A stretch of 64,000 nucleotides of DNA from Gnetum montanum (GCA_015680685.1 MNCI01020719.1:196298-260297), one strand, 5' to 3'. Shown: positions 1-12,800, counted from the first letter of the stretch. Numbers and translations: made by a program. Notes: generated by a model from the sequence alone, not told the origin.

Positions 1-278
1 CATTCTATCTCTAGGGTGATCAATCCGCCAGAGCTTCGCTANAGATTCTATCTCTAGGGTGATCAATCCGCCAGAGCTTCGCTACTTTACGCCTATGATT
101 CAAATGAGGGGAGTGCCGCCTCTTATTTATAGATTTGGCGACGGACCGCAATATCGCATACGTGATATCACAGGGAACGACGCGATATCGCGTATGCGAT
201 ATTGTAAGGGATGCGATATCGCGGCGGATGCGATATCACGTATGCGATATCGCGGCCTATGCATATCGCATCTCATCA
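1..278 (-). mobile_element. Gypsy-family LTR, partial (runs off window start)
   Basis: The stretch matches the U3/R part of the LTRs at 45142-46128 and 52853-53869. It has the same TATA region (TATTTATAGAT at 125-135, reverse of the U3 TATA box), then GATATCGC palindromes at about 150-262, then the terminal CTCATCA ending at 278. The LTR reads on the - strand. No polypurine tract follows the end, so this is either the outer end of a - strand element's 5' LTR or a solo LTR. The first 84 bases hold a duplicated 40-bp block around one N (see assembly entry). Confidence 0.8.
2..84. other. Assembly join: 40-bp direct duplication around a single N (base 42)
   Basis: Bases 2-41 and 45-84 are the same 40 bases, separated by one N. 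The same pattern occurs at 10839 and 17281. It is most simply an unmerged overlap at a contig join, not biology. Confidence 0.85.
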
Positions 279-430
279 ACTACCTAATGAGAGATGATCC
301 AAGTGGTTATCTCATTGTCCAAGAAAGACTTGTAAATAAGAGTCTACCAATTTAAGTCATACTTCAGGCACATTTATGTAAGTTCTACAAAAGTATCATG
401 TTAGTTATATGTATTGTGGATAATTTTCCA
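279..430 (+). mobile_element. tRNA-derived SINE-like fragment
   Basis: The stretch 300-420 (AAGTGGTTATCTCATTG..., then a degenerate box B near 348-358) aligns with 57025-57163, which has the same order of blocks: AAGTGGTTA, TTGTAA-AAGAG, TTTAAGTCA, then a shared tail ending in AGTATCA. The head looks like a decayed tRNA with internal Pol III A and B boxes. The LTR end at 278 abuts it, so the LTR probably inserted next to or into it. Confidence 0.5.
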
Positions 431-1200
431 AAAATTCATATTTTTTATGGTGTTTTATTCATCAAGATCTTCTTTTAGCACTCAAATATGAACTGTTTCT
501 CCTTAGTATCCTCTTTGTAGAAGTGAAACCTAAGTTTCTTATATTTTTTTTAAGTATTTTTTTGCATAGCATACTTGGAAATGAACATCTACAAGTTTTA
601 ATACTAAGCTTTAGTAATATAATTTTTGATGGTCTACCTACTTTGTCTACTTCATTTCTTTGTATTTGAAACTATCATTGACTCCTTATTCTCTATTCTT
701 TTTGGAAGCTTATATGTGCAATTAGGTTTCAATAGCAAGAGTATAAGTATGATCTTTCTTCATAAGTTAAATATCAAATTCTCAAAGATGTCACTTTTCA
801 ATTACAACTTCAAGCAAAAAAACTTCTAATGAAAGCTGAATAATTAATTTTTTTTGTGCAGTATTAATTTTTTCCCTTAGAGGCTCAAGCATGGAAGGAT
901 TTTAACTTTTATTACTATTTTTTTGTTTTTTTATTGAAGCTTTCTTTTGTTTTCAAAGAGATTTTTTGATTTATTTAAAAGAAACTATTTACTAAAAAGT
1001 GAAAACTCATGAGGATACTTATAAATGAGGGTAATGCCTCCTTCTTTTCCTACCTCAAAGGGCAGGCTTTTTAGGATTTATTATAAGGATGAAAATCTAG
1101 AAAGGCATCTCCAAAACCATTAGGTTTTTTCTTTATACTCATTCTTTTTTGATCTTTTTACTTTAAATTTTTTAAATATTATCTAGAAGAAGGTTTCCAA
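431..1200. other. AT-rich stretch, nothing recognised
   Basis: T-rich sequence with long homopolymer runs. The only open frame of note (626-829, 67 codons, very hydrophobic) shows no family signature. It may be the 5' untranslated part of the LINE that follows. Confidence 0.4.
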
Positions 1201-3914
1201 TGATTAGATTTATACAAGAATGCAAACATCTACTTTGGTTTTAAGACTTTGAAATGGAATTTGAAAGATAAAATCCTAAAATGATTCAAGTTTAGAAAGT
1301 ATAATATGATAGAAAATTAATGAAGGTTGTGATACATGATGAAATGATGGAAAAATTTAAAGATTTGCCACTTTATGTAAAGAAGATGTATCAAATATCA
1401 CTACATTAGAAGCCAAGTTCACTACTTAGGATGTTAAGACCAAAGTAAATCAAAATGATGATCAACTAAAATAAATTATTGAAGAAAATAATTACATGAA
1501 AGAAAGCATCACTACATTGGAGGCTATTATTGAAGAATATCTAACAAAGAAGTAGTTTAAGAAAATCAATAAAGAAGCTTACATGAATTTGGTGAGTTAC
1601 GGTCTTCTTGATGAAATTAAAGAAAATAATAAAAAGGCCTGTAATCTCTATTTTGTTGGAATAGAAAAAAAAAGAAAATGAAATTCTAGTTTAAAAAGTG
1701 ACAGTAGTAATAAATAACATCATGCATATTAAATCACCTAAAATAAAGGATTCAATTCATTTTAGGGATAAAAATAAATAAAGAATGATAGTTCAAACAT
1801 CTAGGAACATTACAACCCTTTGAAGGGTTATAGAATTTAGATTAATAAAAATCTCAATAAAAGTGAACTTGCAAAAAGATCTGTAGAATGGAGGATAGTG
1901 AAAGAGGTAAGAGCAAAAGGTTTTATAGCATATTTGGATGCAAGAGGTAATGTAGTAATTACCAAAACTAAATATTAAAAATATTTACAAATAAGATATA
2001 AAATAGTAGATAAAGTAAAGCTATAATAGTAGATAAAGTGAAGCTATAATATAATATATCTTTCTTTCACAAAGTTCAAATATTTGGTATCTCTAAGACA
2101 TGAAAAACTAAAGATTCTCCAAAACTTTTGAGTCCAATTTTTTATATTTTAATTTTTTTCTCACAAAATAAATGCATATTGTAAAAGACCTTTTGGAGGC
2201 TTTTCTATTTTGGTTTTCAAATCTCTTCATAAGGAAGTTCAAATAAGAAAAGTATTTGAATATAGCTAATATTTTTGGATTAAAATATCATAATAAAAAT
2301 CACTTTTATTTTTAGATTTTTACTACTTTGCACCTAGAGAAGCTATTCTCTAGGAATGAGTTGGTTTATAATGAGATTTTCCCTTTCAATCCCTTAGTAT
2401 CAATATTTCTAATTTTTCTCAAAGAGGAAATATTTACATATGTGGTAACTTTAATGCTAAAATTAGTTCTAATCATATTTTTGTTGGTCGTTGTAGTTCT
2501 CAAGGATTTTTAGAACATGCAAAAATTATAGAATGGAATCATTTCTCTAAAACTAAATAATTTAATCATATAGAACATTTGTTAGAATGAGCATTAAGAC
2601 TAGATCTATTAGTTCTAAATGGCATCAACAAATATCCAAAAATAGGTGGCTTCACTTTTATAGGACCATATGGTAGTTTTAGTATTGACTTTCTTCGTTC
2701 TAGAAAATGTTAGGAGCATCAAATATTTTGAAATAGATGAAAAAATAATTAACTCCTGTTATCTTCCTTTATACTTCATGTTACTAATAAATACACAAAA
2801 TATTAGATATTCTAGAAGGTAAATGAACTTTAGAATAACTACAAAAATAAACAAGGATTTTCAAAATGAAATTTAAAAGATTTGAAATCCAAGTGTAAGT
2901 TTTATAAAAACTCTAGTTACTGTGACAACTAAAATTTTACTAAAGATTCAGAAGTTACTAGAGAATATCAAGGAATATAAAAATCTAATTCAAACTAAAA
3001 AGATGAAACTTGTCATATAAAGATAAAATAGTTTATTAGAAATGATAAAGAAAGATCCCAAATATTTTTTGCATTCATTCAAAGCAAGAGAAGAATAGAC
3101 TATTCCTTCTTTCTCAAAACATTTTTACCAAGCTTTATTGCATAACGATGATAGAATAGAAAATTTTCATAGCAATGGTAATACATTTTTTATTTCTTTT
3201 GATGTGATAATCCAAGAAATTAAAAAAACTAGCATTACCAAAAGCTTCTAATGTAAATAACTTACATGGAAAAATTATTAAATGGGAATGGCCACTACTA
3301 TGGAATGCTTTCTTGAACAAGTTAGAAAAGAAATGATGCATCAATAAAGTAGTTATGCTCTTTGATAAAGTAGATAAAACAGATCTAAATAATTATAAAG
3401 TAATTATAATAAAAAATACATGTAATTTCCTAGGCAAGATTTAGGCAACAATATTCTACTATAGTTCAGCTCATCACTTTAAAATATCTTATTAATAGAG
3501 AAAAAAGTTCCACAATAAAATTTTTATTTATTTTGTAGATTTTTCTAAGGCCTATGATTCTATCATTTAAAGTAAGTTATGGAGACACTTGGAAAATTTA
3601 GAAGTTCCCAACATACTATGATTGTCTACCCAAAAGCTTTATAAAGAAGTATGCATTAAGTTTACAAATAAGTAAGAAAAAAATTTATTTAATAGTTTTT
3701 TTAGTGTTAAACAACAATGTCCTCTTTTTTCTACTTTATTTGATCTTTTTATGAATGAAATTGAAGAGTGGATGCATAAAATCTAACTCATTTTGTAATT
3801 ACAACTAGACGTAGTCTTATTAGACTCTTACTATAGTTTGATGATGTTGCCTTAATTTCAAGTTCAATTGAAAGATTATAACAAATTCTTAGTACTCTTA
3901 ATGACTTTTATCAA
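1201..3914 (+). pseudogene. LINE (non-LTR retrotransposon) remnant, 5' two-thirds: ORF1, endonuclease, start of reverse transcriptase
   Basis: Translated in changing frames, 1321-1990 gives a coiled-coil-like stretch (ESITTLEAIIEE) and a basic segment (VKEVRAKGFIAYLDARG), fitting a LINE ORF1. About 2430-2700 resembles an apurinic-type endonuclease, ending in GGFTFIGPYGSFSIDF at 2645-2690. About 3000-3914 is reverse transcriptase: FVDFSKAYDSI near 3535, PLFSTLFDLFMNEIEEW near 3720, and FDDVALISSS near 3838, where the first residue of the usual catalytic FADD/YADD box is kept but the next is altered. There are many stops and frameshifts. The reading stops abruptly at 3914 after LNDFYQ, where the E-OUT LTR begins, and resumes at 55451. 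The clade was not determined. Confidence 0.75.
3910..3914. repeat. Left target-site duplication of E-OUT (ATCAA)
   Basis: ATCAA lies immediately before TGATGAG of the LTR. The partner at 55451-55455 is GTCAA (one mismatch). Removing everything between restores a LINE reading frame of the form LNDFYQ-HSEMKV. Confidence 0.75.
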
Positions 3915-4822
3915 TGATGAGCAAGAAGGTACCCCTACACCCAACCATACGAATCACAAAGCGTTGACATGTGATTTGGTCGAATTCCAAGGACTTCGTC
4001 TTTTCCAGTGCACTAGCCCTTTAGGAAGTGAATCTAGCCTTAAGGTCAATCGTTGTCTTCCCAATTACACTTGTGACATTTGTTGGTATGGTTAAGTGTA
4101 ATTGAGGCATTCGATTTTTATCCTTTTTTATGTTTTATAAGTCAGTGCTCAAATGTAGATAAAGGTAATTTGATTAACTAATCTAAATTAATTAATTAAC
4201 TAATCATTTAACTAAGCCTAACATAAGTATCCATTCCCACTTTCCGTACATGTCCAGGTATCCATTGCTGGGTGACCAAACGCTACGCTACTGTGGGTAC
4301 CAAGCAATAATGCTGCTACTAGGATTACCAAGAGAATACATGTTACACTCGAAGTGGTCATACTTATGTATTTAATTTATCTAAATTAATAGCCTCATTA
4401 ACTTAATTGCTAGAAAATATTTGTAGAATAATTGAGAAAAATTAACAAATAATTAAAAACATTGAATGCATAAATAAAATAGCTAATCTATCCAAAGTGC
4501 TACAAGGTTTATCAGAAAGCTCATCTTTATTGTTGCACACATTGTCATGCTCAGGAACAACAATGCTTAAATAAAGATCCATACACTCAATGACTCCTGC
4601 TATGGGCACTCATAGAAAAAATTCTAACTTTCAAATGGAAAACATGCATGAGCTTCATTGCTACTAAAATCTAGATTGCCATAAATGTGGCTGGTAGGCA
4701 TGTATTTATAGATAATAAATAGACACTACATTGGTAAGGCCTTGTCGATGCAAGACAAGATGCATTGATGGGGCCTTATCGACAAGGCCTTGTTGATGTA
4801 GCTAACCAAAGAAAACACATCA
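3915..4822 (-). repeat. E-OUT 3' LTR (908 bp)
   Basis: It starts TGATGAG and ends ACATCA on the + strand, and matches 44791-45141 plus 53875-54479. Read on the - strand, U3 begins TGATGTG. It carries palindromic AAGGCCTT/GGGGCC units (4735-4800) about 30 bp before a TATA box (CTATAAATAC, reverse of 4708-4717), and the R/U5 end carries the conserved GGTACCCCTACAC block (reverse). The palindrome subtype differs from the GATATCGC type of the other elements. Confidence 0.85.
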
Positions 4823-4836
4823 TACCCCCATGACTA
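4823..4836 (-). other. Polypurine tract of E-OUT
   Basis: On the - strand the 3' LTR is preceded by AGTCATGGGGGTA. The same GGGGGTA directly precedes the 3' LTR of E-N2 (46129 onward), and a related TGTGGAGGTA precedes that of G1. It primes plus-strand synthesis in LTR elements and fixes the orientation as minus. Confidence 0.8.
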
Positions 4837-5143
4837 AATGAAAACTTGTTCTTGAGTTCTTTTACAAAATTGGAAAGGTATGGGATTATTGACTAACTTC
4901 TCTTCAACAAAACAACTAACTAATTTTGACCAAAAAAATGGAGTGCCCGGGTGTATGGATCAACACATTACAAAAATGATGGTGTTTAGGACACAAAATT
5001 GAATACCATGACACAACTCTTCAAAATTTGGACAACACGTTCCTTGATGGTGTGAAGCTTGTTGGAGAAGATCAAATGATCCCAGGCGATGGTGGTTCCT
5101 GAGGCTCCGAGGGACCCTCACCAGCTTCATGCACTAGTAGTGG

Positions 5144-7877
5144 TTAAGGTAGCAGTAGTTGTCCTACTGCTGCTGTAAATTCAACAAAGAGGTAAAAAGC
5201 ATTCAATAGTGCTTTCATTTTCTCCTCCTTACTCCTAGGATCATGCATCATCCACGTAGCTTCCCCAATGTGGGTTGGAATGGGCACATCCCAAGGACAT
5301 GGGATCACTAGAAACAACTCTTTGGAATTAATGAACCAAGCAACAAAATGTTTGCATTCAATGTTGAATGCTCTCATTGTGTTCTTTAGCTATTAGTAGT
5401 CATTCATTCATCTAGCTAGGTCCTCAACAATGGATCATTGATCTGTGAATCATCCTTTGAAAACTTTGAGTTCAATGTTAGCAGTCTCAAGCTTTTGCGT
5501 GGTGTCCTTGTGGTGCTTGAACTCAGCCTCATATAGAAGATACTAGCTAGCCACATGTTTCTCCAATTCTGACTATGCTCATCTGGTTGTTAGCATTACT
5601 AGGTTTGCGTAACAGAGATTGGCCAACTTCGTATATTTTGTCATTTCCCCAATTTGAAATTCCTTCAAGTGGATCTCCACTTTGTTGTAGGCGTCAATCC
5701 CATCAAGGATCGGCTGTCACATCTCTCTTCCTTTCTAGAGTTGTTAGATGGATTCATTCACTTTCGACTTCACCATTTAGATTTTTTTTCATTAATTTCC
5801 TTTTGCAAGCCAACCTAGTTCCTATAATGATTTTTCGCTCTCTCAAATTTGAAAGCTTTGTTCTTCTAGGCAACAATCTCAATGGTAGACTTTTATCACA
5901 AGGTGTGTACCTCCTCCATTGAGAAATTACGATTCTCCATAGCCAATTTCCTCAATTTAGTATTTAACCTAGCAAGCTACTCCTATTTTTGATGAATGAA
6001 TTCTTACATTTGATCTCTCTAAGCATCAGCATTTCACAAGTAATGATTTTACACGATCAATGCTTCATTCTCTTGGTGCATCTAATTCAAGTTCTTTTTG
6101 ATTGAGTGCATTTCAGCTTCTACCACAGACTATTTGAAGATGGCCATTATTACTTCCTCCTCAGCCTTTTGAAATCATTCTTGAAGCTATGCTGGGCTAA
6201 GGATTGCATATTCTACAAGTCGGGCATGAAGTTCAGCAACCTCCACAGCTAAGCATTGATTTTACTCTTGGGTCATTTCTAGTTGCCCCTCCAAATGATG
6301 CATCTACACCTTACATTTAGTAGCTCTGACTGGGTTGTGGTGATGTTCTCTAGGAGATCAAATATTTCTAGAGTCCATTACCTAGTTTTTGACCATGCTA
6401 CATTCAATTTTTCACTGACCATGCCTATGGATGTCTACACATCTTGAAGTGTAGATATGTCTAGTATAGATGCTATAGGTGCATTTAGCGCTTCAGCTAC
6501 ATGGTCAGCTACCACTTCTTTCGTTGTCTCCTACCCTTGGTGATACATCATCAAGACAATTACCTCTTTACCTTCCTTCAACCTCATCGAGAAAGTGGTA
6601 GCATTCCTAGAGATTTCTGGGAATAGATGGTGTGTTGCTAGTGACACCATCACCTCTCGAGCATTGGGATCTGATCTCAAAGGTAGCTACATTCTTTGGG
6701 CAAAGAAAATGGCACCACCTCTATCCATCTGGCTAACTATTCAGGCCACCTCATTAAGGTAACTCATTACTGGCTAATACATAGATGGATCTACCCCACT
6801 CATTCCTGCTTGTTGCTCTTGTTTAGTCAAGACCTATTCTCGAATTTGATGCAAATTCTCAAGGACTACACAGGCCTCCAATGTTATCTCTTGAGTGAGT
6901 GGTGGTTGTAGCTCCTCTTATTGAGTGGTCATTAGTGTCTTATCCTTCATGATTTCCACCCATGAGGCCAAGAGAGCATGCCTAAGAGTGTCATTTGAAT
7001 ACTGAACAATACTTGCCCTCTTGCAAAGTTTCCTGATAAGGCATGAAAAGGGCAGGGTTTTCCTTCCACATTTGTTCTCCTTGAAGCACTTTTTGATCTC
7101 CAAATAAATCAACTATGAAATATTAATGGGAAATTTTTAGCTTAAAGTAGTGCATGCTTGGGTAGAGAAAGTAGTCACCTTGCTGGGCCTCACCATTGGA
7201 TTGAGGTGATAGGTCACAATCTTGAAATAAATATGCTGTGCTAGTGTGAGCACACCATACTCCTTATGGTCCACCCTGTAGCATTACTGGGTCCATTCCC
7301 TTTTTACCTCAGGATCACCTTTTGTTTATATTTTAGCCAACTATGTTCCAATGTCTAGCAACCCCAGTGCCTATGCAATAGCCTCCACCAAGTAGGACAC
7401 TTCAGTGTCCTTGATTTTTACAATGGACCTTGGCCTTTGGCTACTCCAGAAGAGATAGGTCTTTCCCATGTACCATTCCCCACTAGACGTGATGATTGGC
7501 CACATGGGAGAGATTTGCAATTGTGTTCTAACATCCTCTGGAGCTTTTCCCAAAAATGTCCTGAAGTTTATCTCTTGAAGAATTGATCTTTGGATTTCTC
7601 AAGACTTGATGATGTCTAGGTAGGCTTGAGTCAGAGTGACCTCAAGTCTTGGCACAGGTTCATGTGCTTCTCCTCACTGGGATTGTTCGATAGGCACTTT
7701 TTCTTCTGAAATATATCAAATAGATTCCACTTCAAGTTCCTCACAAAGAGGTCCCATTGCATGGGTCACCTCTTGTTGTTCTTGGCCTTGTTTCTACTGG
7801 TCCCTTCCAACTTTGGGTCATTTCTCCCATGGTTGTGAGGGTTCTCCTTCTTGCAGACACTTTTGTTTGGGTGCCAT
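5144..7877 (-). pseudogene. E-OUT ORF3: extra ORF downstream of pol, decayed
   Basis: The start MAPKQK... at 7877 corresponds to MAPKCG at 37665 in E-N1. Order on the protein: a globular N-terminal region (VRTQLQISPMWPIITSSGEW at about 7530, parallel to VRDHLKGSPLW in E-N1/E-N2), a second block at 7112-6918 (LPFSCLIRKLC), a long region that is coiled-coil in the sister copies, then a conserved tail with PCPWDVPIPTHIGEATWM near 5300. 7877, 7553 and 7112 share one frame; the tail is in another, so there is at least one frameshift plus stops. The N-terminal region reminds me of the 'putative plant transposon protein' domain seen in plant gypsy polyproteins, but I could not search. No env features (signal peptide, membrane spans) are visible. 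Confidence 0.65.
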
Positions 7878-8320
7878 TTGTAATCACAATAAGACCATGG
7901 ATTAGTAATCATTGTGTAACCTTAAAAAAATTGGGATACCTTAACTCTTGAGAATAGTTATACCTGGCTAAGTTGTGATTATGATTGATTTAATTAATTC
8001 AATTATTATTTTTCTATATGTATTATTACTGATAAATTATCTCAAGTTGTTGGAAGGGTTAACTATCGAAAGAGCTGATATTTTTATGTTGTTAAGGTTA
8101 CTAAACCTTGGAGGAAGTTAGAAAAACATTTCAAAAATTTCATCGAAAACCTTAAGGTTTGTAGTTCCCACAATAAAGATCTTACCTCCAATAAATGCCG
8201 GATCAAAAAACCAAGTGATTTGGATAAACAATTTGAAAGTTATGGGCTCTGGAAGGTTTTGGGCTCTAAAAAATTGCAAAAATTCCCCATGTGTTATGAG
8301 TAAATTGCAAAAACTTCCAA
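7878..8320 (-). other. Putative leader between internal promoter and ORF3 in E-OUT
   Basis: About 450 bp without coding signal lie between the TATA block (8333-8340) and the ORF3 start (7877). E-N1 has a leader of similar length (about 490 bp) in the same place. Confidence 0.4.
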
Positions 8321-8324
8321 AGTG

Positions 8325-8405
8325 TCTAGCGGTATATATAGTATTTTTTTCACTATGTCGACGAGGCCTCATACAATAGGGCCTCATTGACACAACTATT
8401 GACCA
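8325..8405 (-). promoter_or_regulatory. Internal promoter candidate of E-OUT (GAGGCCTC palindromes + TATA box)
   Basis: On the - strand, palindromic units (GAGGCCC, then GAGGCCTCGTCGAC; 8356-8385) are followed about 20 bp later by TATATATA (8333-8340). The LTR of the same element has palindromic GGCC units followed by its own TATA box. The block lies upstream of ORF3, not next to an LTR, so a second start site serving ORF3 is inferred. Confidence 0.55.
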
Positions 8406-9171
8406 CCGTTGACTTCCATTGACTTTGGTCAAACTTTCAAAATACAAGGAATTTTTCAATGAAATTAGGATCAAATGAAAGCTTAGAAGACCAAGAATAG
8501 TATGAAATCATCAAAATAGGATGTTGAAGTTCATAAATTTGAAAAAATGGAGACATTGATTTAATGGATGAATGCAATAAAAGATTAAGGAGTATTAAGC
8601 TGTTTACACTAGAAAATATGAAATATAGGATTGTAGTGATGTCAAAGGTAAAGAACCTTAACTAACCAAGCCAAAAGCTATGCAAGTGGGTCCTCCCCAT
8701 AGCAAGATCATGCCCTTTTTGCCCTTGTATAACCTCAACTAAGGGGCCCATGGGCCCCATAGTCAATTTAACAATCATGAAAAGTTAAGAACAAACCTAA
8801 AAAAATCCACTCAAGAATCCCAACACATCAGACTAAGACATGGAGTATAACGTAGAACATAGTAGTGAGGTGAATTATGGCAGCATGGATGGATGATAGA
8901 GAAGGTGGAATGGAGTTTCAAATTGAGGTCATAAGAAGTCCATTGTGGAATCTGTGGTTAAAATGACCCAAGAAGTTCCATCCTCAATCCAAACCAAAAC
9001 CATCCATCTTAAATGACATTGCATCATCACTCTAAGATTAATTCACCCACTTGAGACATAAGAGTGCTTTCACAAAACAACCACCATTTTACAAAGAGGA
9101 GAGAGATGAATAGGAAGTGAGAGAGAAAGAGAGAGAGATAGGGTCGTAGTTAGAGGGAACCTTTAGTAGGC
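8406..9171. other. E-OUT non-coding region between pol and ORF3, left part
   Basis: No coding frame is recognised. It contains a GA-rich simple repeat at 9119-9142. The sequence ends CATAGGT at 9177 and its continuation is at 23409, because the copia element and G1 inserted here. Confidence 0.6.
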
Positions 9172-9176
9172 ATAGG

Positions 9177-9814
9177 TGTTATAATCATATCTAAAAACAC
9201 ACTACAAATGCTCTAGAGAAATTATTATAACCCTACAGATTTGAATAAATTATTAGAGGCAAAATATTGTGCTGTAGCAGGTTAAGAAACACTATAAATC
9301 ACTCTCAAAGCATTCTAAACTCTAGCAAACATTTGCAGTGATAAAAAAATGAAAGAAGAATGAAAATAGTAAAAATAGCACAAGAACATAGAGAGTTATG
9401 TGGTTCAAGCCCTTTTTACCCTACTACCACAACAATGTTGATCTGCCTTCTATTCTTCTCAAATCTCGATAACACAAGTCATTCTTGTAACTTTTCCAAA
9501 CACCCAATATGTTATTCCAACAGATCTCATATCAACACCAATAAGACTCACGTCTCCAAGGTAAAACCTTGATACAATGCTTTCACTTCAAAACACACAC
9601 TAAAGGCTACCCCAAGCCTTCTATTTATGAAGAAACATGAGGACCAAACCCCAATCCTAATACATCTAGGATAAAACACCAAGCCTCCTATTTATGAGGA
9701 AACATGAGGACCAAACCCCAATCCTAATACACATGGGATAAAACACATCCCCACATCAAATGCAACATAAAAGGAAATACAACAATTAATGTATTTGTCT
9801 TCATTTTTCCAACA
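9177..9814 (-). repeat. Copia 3' LTR
   Basis: It runs from TGTTATAATC to TCCAACA on the + strand and is followed by AACTCCCCCTTGAAG, the reverse of the polypurine tract. It has the same length (638 bp) as the LTR at 13926-14563. Confidence 0.92.
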
Positions 9815-9879
9815 AACTCCCCCTTGAAGACAAATCCAACCAACCTTTAAGAGATGTGCACTTCTAATTAGGCTTCAGT

Positions 9880-12800
9880 ATCCCAAGCTTCTTCCTACAA
9901 AAAATGTATTTTTCAACTATCATTGGTTTTGTTATAGCATTAGCAACGTTGAGCTTTGTATGGACCTTTTGAACATGCACCAAGCCATCCTCTATGATTT
10001 CTCTTATGAAGTGGAATCAGACATCTATATGTTTTGTCCTGGCATGAAAGGCAGAATTCTTTGCAAGATGGATTGCACTCAAACTATCACAAAACACAAC
10101 ATACCTTTGTTGTTTTAATCCAAGAGACTGAAAAAATATCTTCATCCATAACATCTCCTTGCATGCTTATGTGAGGGCTACGTACTCTGATTCAGTTGTA
10201 GATAAAGTTACTAGTGAGTGTAGACGTGACAACCAACTTACTGATGCACCACCAAAAATAATTGTGTACCCTATAGAAGATCATCTTGTATCATGGTTAG
10301 CAGCAAAGTTTTCATCTACAAAACCTTCAATGTGAATATTAGCATCTCTAAAACATAAGCAATGCACTTTTTTCCCTTTAAATATTTTAAAATCCATTTG
10401 ACAGCTAACCAGTGATTCCACCCATAGTTGGTCATAAATCTACTAACTACTCCAATGACATAAGCAATATCAAGACGTGTACAAACCATGACATACATCA
10501 ATAACCAAATAGCAAAAGTATATGGGATATTTTTAACCTTTTCAAAATCATCTTTTGACTTTGGATAGTCCTTCTTTGATAAATTAAATTATGCTGAAAA
10601 AGGTGTACCTACAGGTTTTGCATCCTCCATGTTGAAACACTTTAGAACCTTTCCAATGTAATCTTCCTGACTCAACCACAGCTTCTTCCTTTTTCTGTCC
10701 CTGTAAATATTCATACCAAGAATTTTCTTTTCCTGTGCCAAATCCTTCATAGTAAATTCTTTGCCCATTTCCAATTTTAAACATTTTATCTGTACTATAT
10801 CATTTCCAGCAATTAACACATCATCAACATACAACAACNATACTATATCATTTCCAGCAATTAACACATCATCAACATACAACAACAACACTGTAAATTT
10901 ACCTGAAACATCTCCATAAAAATACACATAGTGGTCTAGGTTTTTTTTCTAATAAGATAGCTTCTTCATGAAAGTATCAAACCTTTTATACCACTGCCTA
11001 AGGGCTTGTTTCAAACCATATAAACTTCTTTCAGTTTACAAACCAGACCTGAACCTTGCTGTTCTTCATACCCTTCTGGTTGTTTCATGTAAATTTCCTA
11101 CTACAAATCTCCATGGAGGAATACTGTTTTTATATCAAGTTGTTCCAACTCTAAGTACATGCAAGCCACCAATGATAGCACTAAATGTATAGAAGAGTGT
11201 TTTGCTACTGGAGAAAAAATTTCTTGAAAGTCAATACTTGATTTCTGTGCATAGCCTTTCTCCACCAACCTAGCCTTGAAATGTTTTTCCCCATTTGCCT
11301 CTGATTTAATTCTATATAGCCACCTGCACTCCAAGGGTCTGCTCCATTTTGGCAACTGAACTAGCTCCCAGGTTTTGTTCTATTGGAGTGATTTCCATTC
11401 ATCATTCATAGCTGCCTTCCACTTTGTGGCATCAACACATGTCATGGCTTCCTTCACTGTTTCTGGTTCACCACTATTGCTGTAAAGTACATAATTCAAT
11501 GAGAGAGAGTACCTGTCAGGAGGTCTGGTTGTTCTGGTTGACCTTCTAACCCAATGAGACACATCTATAGCTTGTTGTTCATCATCTTCTACCTCATTTT
11601 CTTGTTGTCCTGCATTTTCTCCTTGTTGTCCTAAGTTCTCAACTTGCTATCATGTACTATCAGCATGTTGTCCAAAATTTCTAGATCTGGAAAATCCATT
11701 AATTTCATCATTTTCAATTTCTTTAGTCACACTAAAAGGAGTCCTTATGCTTTCTTAGCCAATTCTATCCTTGTCTTTCTTTTGCAGCTAACTAAACATC
11801 ACATTTTCTTTGAATTTAACATCCCTTGATCTCACTACACATTTCAATTCAGGATCCCAAAGTCTGAATCCTAACTCATCTTCTTCATATCCAACAAATA
11901 TGCAACTTTTAGCCCTGTCCTCCAACTTAGTTTTGTTTTCCTTTGGAATATGCATAAATGCTTCACATCCAAAAACTCTTAAATGACTGTATGAAACGTT
12001 TTTATCTTCCAAAAAAACTTCTGTAATAGCATTATCAATTGAACAATGTGGAGACCTATTTACGAAATGTATAGCAATCATAACTGACTTTCCCCAAAAT
12101 GTCTTAGGTAGGCCTCCACCTGAAACCATTATTATAGCACGATCCAGCAATGTTCTGTTGCATCTTTCAGCAACTCCATTTTCCTATGGTGTGCTAGGAG
12201 GCATATGAATGTTCTAATTCCTTTGATGTTGCAAAAATTAGCAAATACTTTAGAAGTGTACTCCCCACCATTATCAGTTTGCAAACATTTTATTTTCAGA
12301 CCTATTTCATTTTCTACTCTTGCAACAAATGTTTTGAAAATTGAAAACACCATATTTTGATTTCAGCATATAAACCCAAAACTTCCTTGTACAATCATCT
12401 ATGAAAGTCACAAAATAAATAGATCCACCAAGAGAAATGAGAGTCATAGGACCACAAACATTAGAATAAACCAATTCTAATTTATTTTTCTTTTTGTTGT
12501 CCAAATCCCTACAAAAGTTTACTCTCCTAAATTTTCCAACTAAACAGTCTTTCCAATCAGTTTGAGCATAAGAAAATACAAGAATGAGAGTCTGATTTTG
12601 AAGTACCTGTAAGTTTGACCAGCCAATGTGTCCAAGATGTCTATGCCACACTTCAAAATTTTCTGTATCAGAAACTGTTGCAATAGAGTTGCATGAATCT
12701 TCCATCAATGTATATAAGTTGCCCTCCTTTCCTTTCAGAATGGTCATGATTCCTTACAAATCCTCCAATGTCCACATCCACTACTAAAATTCAGACCTGA

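Noticed and set aside
5575-5922. 115-codon open frame on the + strand as a gene
   Set aside because: It is antisense to the conserved E-OUT ORF3, has no family signature, and the conserved motifs are on the other strand.
5144-7877. ORF3 as an envelope-like gene
   Set aside because: No signal peptide, membrane span or cysteine pattern is visible. The C-terminal half is a soluble-looking coiled coil in the best copy.
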